Shown piece after piece: positions 1 through 6,161 of a stretch of DNA of 8,208 bases. This stretch comes from CAYXUG01 sp964468655. Lineage in GTDB: Bacteria; Fidelibacterota; Marinisomatia; Marinisomatales; CAYXUG01. The DNA is taken from contig CAYXUG010000071.1 of the NCBI GenBank assembly GCA_964468655.1, positions 1-8,208 of the forward strand. Direction: 5' to 3'. Each line of letters begins with the position of its first letter. The first letter of the stretch is position 1. The position numbers and the translations under genes were made by a program. A model generated the notes under the pieces. That model was not told where the DNA came from and searched no databases. It saw only the letters and a program-made list of their open reading frames with translations.

Positions 1-581
1 ACGAGAACCTTTTTTCCTTTGTAATCCTGGGGAACATTTAACACCCCGCGAATCAGAGACACAATTTCTTCCGGCTCAGCCATTCTGCCCTCGCCCTCTG
101 TTAAGCTGGCGAGAAGACCTGTTTCTGGTTCAGCGAAATGAATACCACGTTTTTTCAATTTGGAAATATTTTCCTTAATTGCGGGATTATTCAGCATGTT
201 AGTATGCATGGCAGGTGCAAAAATAACAGGCACATCCGCCGTTAAAAGGGTGGTTGATAAAAGATCATCTGCCGATCCCTGGGTGGTCTTGGTAATGGTG
301 TTTGCCGTTGCGGGCGCAACAACAACAACATCAGCCCACTCAGCCAGATTTATGTGAATTTCTCCTGCGGGTGGTTTTTCAGAAAACAGATCAGAATAAA
401 CCTCTCTGCCTGAAAGGGCGGCGAAGGTAGTGGGACCCACAAAATGTGTGGCTGATTTTGTCATGACAACCTCAACATCTGCGCCCGATTTTCTCAAAAG
501 CCGTACAATCTCGCATGACTTATACGCTGCCACCGAGCCGGTGATGCCGAGTAGTATATGTTTTCCTTTTAGTATTGACAT
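1..581 (-). CDS. coaBC: Bifunctional phosphopantothenoylcysteine decarboxylase / phosphopantothenate-cysteine ligase, N-terminal part (runs off left edge)
   Basis: Only the first 193 residues are in the window. They cover the CoaC (PPC decarboxylase) flavoprotein domain and a few residues leading towards the CoaB ligase domain. CoaBC joins cysteine to 4'-phosphopantothenate and decarboxylates the product to 4'-phosphopantetheine, steps 2 and 3 of cytosolic CoA synthesis. Visible landmarks are the N-terminal GITGSVAAYK nucleotide-binding loop (12-21), His76 in IHINLAEWAD (the catalytic His of the HFCD flavoprotein family), the FMN-contacting APATANT (89-95), and the substrate loop PAMHTNM (123-129). 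The last has His where E. coli has the catalytic Asn of PXMNXXMW. The flap LLASLTEGEGRM (156-167) has Ser159 where E. coli CoaC has its active-site Cys. The ATG gives a typical family N-terminus. It lies 11 nt after the stop of the NRDE gene, so the two are probably co-transcribed. No clear ribosome binding site is seen. Confidence 0.93.
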   Translation of the reverse strand, partial: MSILKGKHILLGITGSVAAYKSCEIVRLLRKSGADVEVVMTKSATHFVGPTTFAALSGREVYSDLFSEKPPAGEIHINLAEWADVVVVAPATANTITKTTQGSADDLLSTTLLTADVPVIFAPAMHTNMLNNPAIKENISKLKKRGIHFAEPETGLLASLTEGEGRMAEPEEIVSLIRGVLNVPQDYKGKKVL

Positions 582-592
582 AATGTTAACAT

Positions 593-1354
593 TTAATCCA
601 ATTTAACATGATTCCATGAAATATACTGAGTTAAATCTGCAAAGGGTGTTTCGCATGGTGAGCCGCCTGCAAACCAGAATTTGTCAGGAAACAGAGGAGA
701 AATCGAAGTTTCATTTCGATGGGAAATGGCTATAATTTGGGAACAGCAGGTACCGTAGAGGTCCAAGTGTTTGCAGATATCCGGATGCCTGGATAAAGAA
801 GATTGAATATTTTTGATCCAACCCCGCTCTTCGTTCTCAGTTTTAGGGAATGGCAGAATGGTAGATTGACTTCCATCTAACCTTTGATAAGGTTGATTAT
901 TGATCACAGTAGCTGAATCAGAAATTTCACCTCCTTCAAGTTTTCCAGTATAGCAAAAAACTGCAAAACCCTTGTTTGAGGCAATCAACAGGTTAAAATA
1001 CTGATACTGAAATTTTGTGATATTTTCATGAAGCATTTCAGCCGCTTGTTCAAGGGTTTTGCTGTGAAGGATATCAACAGTCAGAAGCCCTCTTGACCGA
1101 TCGCCATCCGGACCCGGAGACATTCCTCCGCTATCAGTTTCGACCCATACGTTTGTAATGGCGGCCAGCAGACCGTATTCATTTATACCGATCCACGTAC
1201 CGCCTGCCTCCATGTCTTTTGGGGCGAAAATGAGCGGGTCGGTTTCAATAATGGCAGGCATTGCGGAGAATCTGTTGTAGAACTCATCTCTATTTGCAGC
1301 AATTATGACGGGATAATCATCTTCCGGTGCAAATCTGACGGTTAATGTGCACAT
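593..1354 (-). CDS. NRDE family protein (TANGO2 / transport and Golgi organisation 2 homologue)
   Basis: A 253-residue protein of the NRDE family, named after the motif seen here at residues 21-24 in AANRDEFYNR. Other family landmarks are the MCTL start, which would leave Cys2 as an N-terminal nucleophile after Met removal as in Ntn-hydrolase folds, the GGTWIGIN block (51-58), and SRGLL (87-91). No signal peptide or membrane segment is visible, so it is probably cytosolic. Its length fits bacterial members. The biochemical role is unsettled: eukaryotic TANGO2 and relatives have been linked to haem trafficking and to acyl-CoA binding or lipid metabolism, and no reaction is agreed. It sits 11 nt upstream of coaBC on the same strand, suggesting one transcript and a possible tie to CoA metabolism. 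The gene upstream is divergent, so its promoter should lie within the 96-bp gap 1355-1450. The leader has no Shine-Dalgarno-like sequence. Confidence 0.88.
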   Translation of the reverse strand: MCTLTVRFAPEDDYPVIIAANRDEFYNRFSAMPAIIETDPLIFAPKDMEAGGTWIGINEYGLLAAITNVWVETDSGGMSPGPDGDRSRGLLTVDILHSKTLEQAAEMLHENITKFQYQYFNLLIASNKGFAVFCYTGKLEGGEISDSATVINNQPYQRLDGSQSTILPFPKTENEERGWIKNIQSSLSRHPDICKHLDLYGTCCSQIIAISHRNETSISPLFPDKFWFAGGSPCETPFADLTQYISWNHVKLD

Positions 1355-1450
1355 AATCTAAAAGTTATGAGAAAACTCCCCAGTGATCAATAATTTTTAT
1401 TACTGCTAAAATTCATCATTGTTAAATTAATTTGCAATAAGAGTAAGTTT
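1355..1450. promoter_or_regulatory. Divergent intergenic region, presumed promoters for the NRDE-coaBC unit and the aldo/keto reductase
   Basis: This 96-bp AT-rich gap lies between two genes transcribed away from each other, so start sites for both directions should be here. Only weak matches to known promoter boxes are visible: TAAAAT at 1407-1412 and TTAATTTG near 1428-1435, the latter resembling the Bacteroidota -7 element (TAnnTTTG) with one mismatch. Neither has a convincing upstream partner. The call rests on gene orientation, not on a recognised motif. Confidence 0.35.
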
Positions 1451-2413
1451 ATGAGGAAAGTCATTTTAGGCAAAACAGGTGTAAAAGTCCCGGCAGTCAG
1501 TTTGGGAACATGGTCCCATGGGGGGCTGAAATTTGCCGGAAAAAGTTCTGTTGGCTGGGCCGGGCAGGAGGAAAGGAATTCCTACGATGCGCTTGTTAAG
1601 GCGTGGGAGCTAGGAATTACACACTGGGATACAGCAGATGTGTACGGAGACGGCAAATCAGAACAAAACATAGGATGCATTTGGGGAACAGTGCCGAGAA
1701 ATGATATTTTTATCGCCACAAAAGTTGGTTGGGATCAGGGTTTATACAGCCACCATTATCATCCTGATCTCATGCGGGATCAATTGGAGAAATCACTTAA
1801 AAATCTAAAAACAGATATCATTGATCTCTATTATTTTCACCACTGTATGTTCGGGAAAAAGGAGGAATATTTTGATGATTCCCTGGAAATGATGCGCCGA
1901 TTCAAGGAGGAAGGAAAAATAAAGTTTATTGGTCTTTCGGACTGGCGGATGAACAAGATTATGAAATTTATTGACCGCGTTGATCCCGACGTCATTCAAC
2001 CCTACCGGAATGTCATGGATGATGATTATGAATCCAGCGGACTCAAAAGGTGGGTGGAAAACCACAATGCCGGTGTTTGTTTCTTTTCACCCATTAAGCA
2101 TGGATTGTTAATGGGCAAGTACACAGAACCGCCGGAATTTCCCAAAGGAGATTTCCGGAGTAGTATATCAGAATTTTCCGATAAAAAAATCATAAATAAA
2201 ATGACGGAAAACAGGAAACTACTTTTAGAGAAATTTAAGGATCATCCGGAATCGATTCTACATGGTTTGTTAGATAGTCTCCTTACGGACTCGCCGACTG
2301 GGTGCGTTCTGTTAGGTCAAAGAAATCCGGATCAAGTTGAGTCTGCTTCAAAGGTTGGAACACCAATGACAAAAAAAGACGCCCAATGGGTAAAATCGCT
2401 TTATCAGAATTAG
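1451..2413 (+). CDS. Aldo/keto reductase (NAD(P)H-dependent oxidoreductase)
   Basis: A 320-residue, full-length member of the aldo/keto reductase superfamily, (beta/alpha)8-barrel enzymes that reduce carbonyls with NAD(P)H in the cytosol. The catalytic tetrad can be read directly: Asp60 and Tyr65 in DTADVYGDG, Lys91 in IATKVG, and His130 in DLYYFHH. Also visible are the N-terminal LGKTGVKVPAVSLGTW (6-21), the IQPYRN strand (about 187-192), SPIKHGLLMGKY before the cofactor loop, and a C-terminal LLGQRNPDQVESA that matches the NADPH-phosphate-binding ending of the family. The fold is clear but the substrate is not. It resembles the broad YghZ/voltage-gated K-channel beta-like branch rather than a characterised enzyme. 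It stands alone between two differently organised units. The ATG at 1451 places the family N-terminus correctly, with only a weak purine stretch (AAGAGTAAG) upstream. Confidence 0.92.
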   Translation: MRKVILGKTGVKVPAVSLGTWSHGGLKFAGKSSVGWAGQEERNSYDALVKAWELGITHWDTADVYGDGKSEQNIGCIWGTVPRNDIFIATKVGWDQGLYSHHYHPDLMRDQLEKSLKNLKTDIIDLYYFHHCMFGKKEEYFDDSLEMMRRFKEEGKIKFIGLSDWRMNKIMKFIDRVDPDVIQPYRNVMDDDYESSGLKRWVENHNAGVCFFSPIKHGLLMGKYTEPPEFPKGDFRSSISEFSDKKIINKMTENRKLLLEKFKDHPESILHGLLDSLLTDSPTGCVLLGQRNPDQVESASKVGTPMTKKDAQWVKSLYQN

Positions 2414-2472
2414 TTGAAATGTTTATTGTAACCAACCTGCATCACTGACATCTCTTTCCACAATGTTGGTCT

Positions 2473-2501
2473 TTGATTCAGTAACATTTACCGCTTATAG
2501 C
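2473..2501 (+). promoter_or_regulatory. Candidate sigma70-like promoter, distal, upstream of pabA
   Basis: TTGATT (2473-2478) and TATAGC (2496-2501) are separated by 17 bp, each matching four of six consensus bases. The second box lies in a small palindrome (CGCT-TAT-AGCG, 2492-2502). It sits in the 152-bp gap 2414-2565, which otherwise contains no gene and no obvious terminator for the aldo/keto reductase. Spacing is good and boxes are modest. If the organism uses a Bacteroidota-type primary sigma factor, this match would be meaningless. Confidence 0.25.
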
Positions 2502-2514
2502 GATTTTAGTCTCA

Positions 2515-2542
2515 TAGACATTGTAAAAAATTGGGGTATGAC
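2515..2542 (+). promoter_or_regulatory. Candidate sigma70-like promoter, proximal, upstream of pabA
   Basis: TAGACA (2515-2520, five of six to TTGACA) and TATGAC (2537-2542, four of six) are 16 bp apart. Transcription would begin around 2549, inside the inverted repeat 2541-2557, giving a leader of under 20 nt before the pabA start. The overlap between the second box and a palindrome is the usual geometry of a repressor operator. This is pattern matching only. Confidence 0.3.
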
Positions 2543-2557
2543 TAACTAAGGGTTAGT
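2541..2557 (+). repeat. Perfect inverted repeat just upstream of pabA (possible operator or start-site hairpin)
   Basis: ACTAAC (2541-2546) and GTTAGT (2552-2557) are exact reverse complements around a 5-nt spacer TAAGG. The repeat ends 8 nt before the pabA ATG. The spacer carries the only purine-rich AAGG near this start, so in RNA it would be displayed in, or held by, the loop. It could instead be a DNA operator site or chance, since a 6-bp stem is short. Confidence 0.4.
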
Positions 2558-2565
2558 GTTAAAAC

Positions 2566-3123
2566 ATGATTTTACTTGTAGATAATTATGATTCCTTTAC
2601 CTGGAATCTCGTACAGTCCTTGGAAATTCTTGGCGCAGATGTTCTGGTGAAACATCACGATAAAGTGGACCCAAAACAGATTTTGGATCTGAACCCAGAT
2701 CGTATTGTCATTTCTCCCGGCCCAGGAATTCCCGATCAGGCGGGGAATTCAAATAAGATTATCACGGATTTGTGGAATAAAATACCGATTTTGGGTGTCT
2801 GTTTGGGGCATCAGTGCATTGCGTCTGTTTTTGGGGTACCGGTAAAACAATCGAAACGGATACTTCATGGAAAAACATCATTGATTCACCACTTGCAATC
2901 GGGGATTTTTAATAATGTTCCATCTCCATTCCAAGGTGCAAGATATCATTCATTATCCATAGAATCTGTACCCAATAATTTTGTGCGGACTGCCTGGACT
3001 AATGACGGAGAAATCATGGCTATTGTCCACAAGAGTAAACCCGTGATTGGGGTACAATTCCACCCCGAATCATTTTTAACACCTATTGGCTCACATATTC
3101 TGAAAAATTTCTTATATGTTTAA
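2566..3123 (+). CDS. pabA: Aminodeoxychorismate synthase, glutamine amidotransferase component (class I GATase)
   Basis: A 185-residue class I glutamine amidotransferase that hydrolyses glutamine and passes ammonia to PabB, which aminates chorismate to 4-amino-4-deoxychorismate for p-aminobenzoate and folate. It opens with the typical LLVDNYDSFTWNLVQ (3-17). The oxyanion-loop motif SPGPGIP is at 50-56, the nucleophile Cys79 is in GVCLGHQ, and the other triad members His166 and Glu168 are in VQFHPES. The length is normal (about 190 residues). TrpG has the same architecture and cannot be excluded by sequence. The pabB and pabC neighbours favour PabA, though in some bacteria one subunit serves both pathways. 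Its last 8 nt overlap the start of pabB, which implies translational coupling. Expression may be controlled by the promoter and palindrome immediately upstream. Confidence 0.92.
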   Translation: MILLVDNYDSFTWNLVQSLEILGADVLVKHHDKVDPKQILDLNPDRIVISPGPGIPDQAGNSNKIITDLWNKIPILGVCLGHQCIASVFGVPVKQSKRILHGKTSLIHHLQSGIFNNVPSPFQGARYHSLSIESVPNNFVRTAWTNDGEIMAIVHKSKPVIGVQFHPESFLTPIGSHILKNFLYV

Positions 3124-4240
3124 GGGAATTCCGGAAAAAAGCAAGGCAGTTATTTTTCAGGGAAATCAAACTTCCGGCTGGGAAAATTTGGCAGCGTGGA
3201 ATCCAGTAGATTCCATTTCTTTATCGTTAAAGGAGCCCCCATTGCAGCTTGTTGATTTTGTAAATAAAAACAAGGGTAAATTCATGGCAGGATTTATTAC
3301 CTATGAGTTTGGGGCAAAGGAATTAAATGTCCCCCCCCATAATCTCACTGGAAATCTGCCGGCCGCTCATTTTCGGGTATACGACACCTTTCTAAAAAAC
3401 AGCAACAAAGGAATCTCACATTCTTCGACTTGGGAAGAATTCACACCGATTATTTCACAAAAAAAGTACAATGCCGATTTTTACAAAATAAAGTCTTACA
3501 TCATCGAAGGTGAATTTTATCAAGTCAATTATACGCACCCGCTAAAATCAAAAACAGATTCTCCTCCCCGAAAATTATTTCAATCATTTCGATCAAGAAA
3601 CAAGGTTGGATACTCCGTGTTTTTTGAAAACGATTCATGGGTAATTCATTGTCTTTCACCTGAACAATTTATTATAATTAATAACAGGACTGTTTTAACC
3701 CAGCCCATCAAGGGAACAATACTGCGGGGAAACACCCTCGAATCAGATGAAAATAATCTAAAAACGCTTTTGACAAATGAAAAAGAGCAGGCAGAATTAT
3801 ATATGATAATCGACTTGTTGAGGAATGATTTAGGTAAAGTTTGCAAAACAGGTTCCGTTAAGGTTTTAAAATCGAAAGCTGTTAGAAAATTAGAAAAAGT
3901 ATTTCACACCTATGGTGTTATTGAGGGTAAACTAAAAAAGGAAATTCAACCTATTGAAGCATTATTATCCATGAGTCCGGGGGGCTCCATTTCCGGTTGT
4001 CCCAAAAAACGCGCCTGCGAAGTTATCCATGAAATGGAAAAATATTCCCGTGGTATTTATACTGGAACAATAGGATACATATTACCCGATGGAACTTTAA
4101 ATTTTAATATTGCCATTCGGACGGTTGTTCAAATGGGGAATGAACTGACTTTGGGTGTGGGCGGAGGGATTACTATCGGCTCGAATAACAATGACGAATA
4201 CAAAGAAACGTTAGCCAAAGCGGCATCTTTTCAGCCATGA
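3116..4240 (+). CDS. pabB: Aminodeoxychorismate synthase component I (chorismate-binding subunit)
   Basis: A 374-residue chorismate-utilising enzyme that works with PabA to make 4-amino-4-deoxychorismate. The decisive residue is Lys199 in PIKGT (197-201). PabB enzymes have this Lys, whereas anthranilate synthase TrpE has Ala there. Other family blocks are LSPEQF (180-185), MIIDLLRNDLG (230-240), PGGSISGCPK (288-297), SRGIYTGTIGY (311-321) and GVGGGITIGS (347-356). His264 in VFHTYG lines up with the catalytic His of the family, but the usual following Leu-Val-Ser is replaced by Thr-Tyr-Gly. It is shorter than E. coli PabB (453 residues), with a trimmed N-terminal region. A run of eight C (3331-3338) lies in the coding sequence, in frame. 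Its ATG sits inside the end of pabA (8-nt overlap), with no Shine-Dalgarno, consistent with coupling. Confidence 0.93.
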   Translation: MFKGIPEKSKAVIFQGNQTSGWENLAAWNPVDSISLSLKEPPLQLVDFVNKNKGKFMAGFITYEFGAKELNVPPHNLTGNLPAAHFRVYDTFLKNSNKGISHSSTWEEFTPIISQKKYNADFYKIKSYIIEGEFYQVNYTHPLKSKTDSPPRKLFQSFRSRNKVGYSVFFENDSWVIHCLSPEQFIIINNRTVLTQPIKGTILRGNTLESDENNLKTLLTNEKEQAELYMIIDLLRNDLGKVCKTGSVKVLKSKAVRKLEKVFHTYGVIEGKLKKEIQPIEALLSMSPGGSISGCPKKRACEVIHEMEKYSRGIYTGTIGYILPDGTLNFNIAIRTVVQMGNELTLGVGGGITIGSNNNDEYKETLAKAASFQP

Positions 4241-4270
4241 TAAATCAGCTTTGATCAAATCAGTTATGAT
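4231..4270 (+). repeat. Triplicated TCAG-NNW-TGAT motif across the pabB stop and pabC start
   Basis: Three copies, TCAGCCATGAT (4231-4241), TCAGCTTTGAT (4245-4255) and TCAGTTATGAT (4260-4270), occur at steps of 14 and 15 nt. The first copy contains the pabB stop (ATGA overlap at 4237-4240). The second offers a TTG and the third the ATG chosen for pabC. The first copy's ATG is out of frame and stops after five codons. This looks like a small local duplication that moved the pabC start away from a former overlap with pabB. Confidence 0.45.
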
Positions 4271-5042
4271 AAAGGCGCTTATAAATGGGAATTGGAAGAA
4301 AATATCAAAAGAACAGCTGCAGTTTGGCACCGGTTCCTATGCATTTAAAACGGGATTGTACGAAACATTCCGCACGTTAAATCATAACACCGTTTTTCTT
4401 GATGAGCATGTGAACAGGCTTTTACGATCTGCCTGGTGCACGGGTCTTATAATTCATTATTCAAAACATGAGATTCTTGAAATGGTTGATACCGTTATTT
4501 CAAATTTTCCTGAATCGAATCAGCGTGTTCGTATTCTTGCAGATCCAGATAATCTCATTCTTTACACATCTTCACTGGACATTGATGATTCCATTTATGA
4601 TGGTGTTTCTGCAATTACCGTGTTTGCAAGCAGGAGTACTCCCCATGTGAAAACAACAGATTATGAAGTGTGTCTTTCGGCATGGGAAAAAGCAAAAAAA
4701 TCGAATTGTTTTGAAGCTATATTGGTTGATAATGATGGTTATGTTTATGAAGGAAGTAAGAGTAATGTTTTCTGGGTAACAGATGGAAAACTTTTGACTC
4801 GCCAAGACCAGGTGCTACCCGGTGTAACGCGGCAAACCATTATTTCAAAATCGTCCATCCCGGCTGCATTCGGACAGTTGAATAAAAATGATTTTGATCA
4901 GATAGATGAACTTTTTATCACCAACAGCGGGTCGGGTATTGTTCCTGTTAATAAAGTGAATAAAAACAAAATAGGAAGTGGAGTAGTGGGTAAATTAACC
5001 AGAAAATTATTGTCCGATTATAACATGTGGATAAAACTGTAA
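4266..5042 (+). CDS. pabC: 4-amino-4-deoxychorismate lyase (fold-type IV PLP enzyme)
   Basis: A fold-type IV pyridoxal-phosphate protein of the branched-chain/D-amino-acid aminotransferase superfamily. Here it is best read as the lyase that splits 4-amino-4-deoxychorismate into p-aminobenzoate and pyruvate. The ATG at 4266 gives 258 residues. An in-frame TTG at 4251 would add five, but the family N-terminus (ALINGNW...) follows the ATG directly, so 4266 is preferred. Using ATG numbering, the PLP Lys is Lys129 in HVKTTDY, found by ungapped spacing to EAILVD (149-154). Phosphate-binding Arg51 lies in HVNRLL, and the PLP-ring Glu162 in YEGSKSNVFW. LPGVTR (184-189) is the usual cofactor-loop motif. 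Assignment as PabC rather than an aminotransferase rests largely on the operon context with pabA and pabB. No ribosome binding site is evident. Confidence 0.87.
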   Translation: MIKALINGNWKKISKEQLQFGTGSYAFKTGLYETFRTLNHNTVFLDEHVNRLLRSAWCTGLIIHYSKHEILEMVDTVISNFPESNQRVRILADPDNLILYTSSLDIDDSIYDGVSAITVFASRSTPHVKTTDYEVCLSAWEKAKKSNCFEAILVDNDGYVYEGSKSNVFWVTDGKLLTRQDQVLPGVTRQTIISKSSIPAAFGQLNKNDFDQIDELFITNSGSGIVPVNKVNKNKIGSGVVGKLTRKLLSDYNMWIKL

Positions 5043-5044
5043 AT

Positions 5045-5059
5045 CAAACTTCCAGTTTG
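5045..5059. repeat. Short perfect palindrome CAAACT-TCC-AGTTTG after pabC
   Basis: CAAACT and AGTTTG form a 6-bp stem with a 3-nt loop, starting 2 nt after the pabC stop. No T-run follows, so it is a poor intrinsic terminator. It is the first of two palindromes in the pabC-SDR gap and may be one half of a composite dispersed repeat with 5089-5107. Confidence 0.45.
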
Positions 5060-5088
5060 TTGTGCCAAGAAAAGGTAGAATTGTGATA

Positions 5089-5107
5089 CACAGGCAAGAT
5101 GCCTGTG
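5089..5107. repeat. REP-like palindrome CACAGGC-AAGAT-GCCTGTG
   Basis: A perfect 7-bp inverted repeat with a 5-nt loop. Read on the minus strand, the palindrome and flank encode Thr-Gly-Ile-Leu-Pro-Val, a string I recall from spurious ORFs over dispersed palindromic repeats in many environmental bacterial genomes. That recollection, not a search, is the reason for calling it REP-like. A GTAG tetranucleotide (5075-5078) lies upstream, similar to the tag beside REP elements mobilised by RAYT-type transposases. It is not followed by a T-run. The rest of the 110-bp gap to the SDR gene is AT-rich with no recognised promoter. Confidence 0.55.
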
Positions 5108-5152
5108 GTACGGTTATTAAATAAAGAAAAAGGAAAATAGAAATATAAGAAG

Positions 5153-6085
5153 ATGCGAATATTTATCACAGGCGCCACGGGATTTGTGGGCGGATATGTT
5201 TTAGAGGAACTCAAGAAACATGGGCACGAAACCGTTGTGCTTGTCCGCACGGGAAGTAAACACAAACTTCCCCAAGATTTTAATGGCGAAATTGTTTCAG
5301 GTGATTGTTTCAACTTTGATTTTCCATTTAACTGCGATGCGGTCATTCACCTGATCGGAATTTTGCGCCAGTTCAGGTGGAAAGGAATTACATTCGAAAA
5401 ACACCAATTTCAAGCTGCAAAATCAGTGGCAGATAAAGCAATGAAAAAGGGCGTTAAAAGATTTCTCCTTATGAGCGCCAATGGTGTAAAACCCGTGGGC
5501 ACGCCTTATCAGTCAACCAAATATCTGGCGGAACAATATATAAAAAGCAAAAATTTTAATTGGACCATCTTCCGGCCGTCAATTTTGTTTGGCGATCCGT
5601 CTCAGCCAAGCGGAGATGTTGGTAAACCGGAGTTCTGCACAATGCTTTATAGGCAGATGATCAAACCGCCAATTCCGGCGCCTATGTTCTGTCCCGGACT
5701 GAAACTCAACAAAGGCGGGATGTTTAAGCTACAGCCCATTCATGTAAAAGATGTGGCGAAAGGAATTGTTGCCTCACTTGCCAACGAAAAGTCAATTGGT
5801 AAAATCTACCATGTAGGCGGGAAAGACGAATTAACATGGCGGGAGATTATTGACATTATTTCTAAAGCAGCAAAAAAAAAGAAGTGGAAAGTCCCGGTCC
5901 CGGCAGTGAAAATGAAAGTTTTAGGCACACTGTTTGGCTGGCTGCCGTTTTTTCCCATTACCCGCCATCAGATTACCATGCTGATGGAAGGAAATGTGTG
6001 TGATGCATCGGAGTTTTTAACCGATTTTGAGATTGCGCCGAGGGCATTTTCATCAGAGCAATTGGTGTATGTATCCAAAAGTTAA
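5153..6085 (+). CDS. NAD(P)-binding atypical SDR, NDUFA9-like (complex I 39-kDa-like) family
   Basis: A 310-residue Rossmann-fold protein of the extended/atypical short-chain dehydrogenase group. The dinucleotide-binding TGATGFVGG is at 6-14 with the GxxGxxG pattern (Gly7, Gly10, Gly13). The strand VIHLIGILRQ (64-73) followed by GITFEKHQF is characteristic of the NDUFA9-like branch. RFLLMSANG (103-111) precedes Tyr119-xxx-Lys123 (YQSTK), the catalytic-type pair, and RPSILFGDPS (141-150) follows. The C-terminal half (GGKDELTWREII) shows the usual family closing block. The bacterial branch has no agreed reaction; relatives act on quinones, lipids or nucleotide sugars, or serve structural roles. 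It is not in an evident complex-I locus. It follows the pab operon on the same strand but is separated by 110 bp containing two palindromes, so it may be independently transcribed. A run of nine A (5872-5880) lies within it, in frame. Confidence 0.82.
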   Translation: MRIFITGATGFVGGYVLEELKKHGHETVVLVRTGSKHKLPQDFNGEIVSGDCFNFDFPFNCDAVIHLIGILRQFRWKGITFEKHQFQAAKSVADKAMKKGVKRFLLMSANGVKPVGTPYQSTKYLAEQYIKSKNFNWTIFRPSILFGDPSQPSGDVGKPEFCTMLYRQMIKPPIPAPMFCPGLKLNKGGMFKLQPIHVKDVAKGIVASLANEKSIGKIYHVGGKDELTWREIIDIISKAAKKKKWKVPVPAVKMKVLGTLFGWLPFFPITRHQITMLMEGNVCDASEFLTDFEIAPRAFSSEQLVYVSKS

Positions 6086-6161
6086 TAGCAGAAGAAGGTT
6101 TGATAGTTTTTTTATAATCTGAAAATTTCCATTTATTGTCTGAATATCTCCTGCCCATACA

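Noticed and set aside
160..357. Plus-strand ORF of 65 codons near the left edge
   Set aside because: It lies wholly antisense to coaBC, whose minus-strand translation shows conserved motifs throughout. The ORF has no recognisable features.
2428..2471. ACCAAC ... GTTGGT as a terminator hairpin after the aldo/keto reductase
   Set aside because: It has only a 6-bp stem across a loop of nearly 30 nt and no T-run.
3331..3338. C8 run in pabB (and A9 at 5872-5880 in the SDR) as phase-variation switches
   Set aside because: Both genes are in frame and intact, and neither is a surface or defence gene of the kind usually phase-varied. Slippage or sequencing error is possible, but nothing here supports a switch.
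2566..4240. Reading the pair as trpG-trpE (anthranilate synthase)
   Set aside because: The chorismate enzyme has Lys in PIKGT and is followed by a PabC-type PLP enzyme. No trp genes are nearby.
4251..4265. TTG at 4251 as the pabC start
   Set aside because: The family N-terminus begins right after the in-frame ATG at 4266, and the TTG adds five residues without a ribosome site. It falls in the repeated motif and cannot be fully excluded.
5044..5346. Minus-strand ORF of 100 codons over the pabC-SDR gap
   Set aside because: Half of it is antisense to the SDR N-terminus and the rest translates the palindromic repeat block (TGILPV string). This is typical of a spurious ORF.
6101..6113. T7 run (6107-6113) after the SDR as an intrinsic terminator
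   Set aside because: No stable GC-rich hairpin precedes it.
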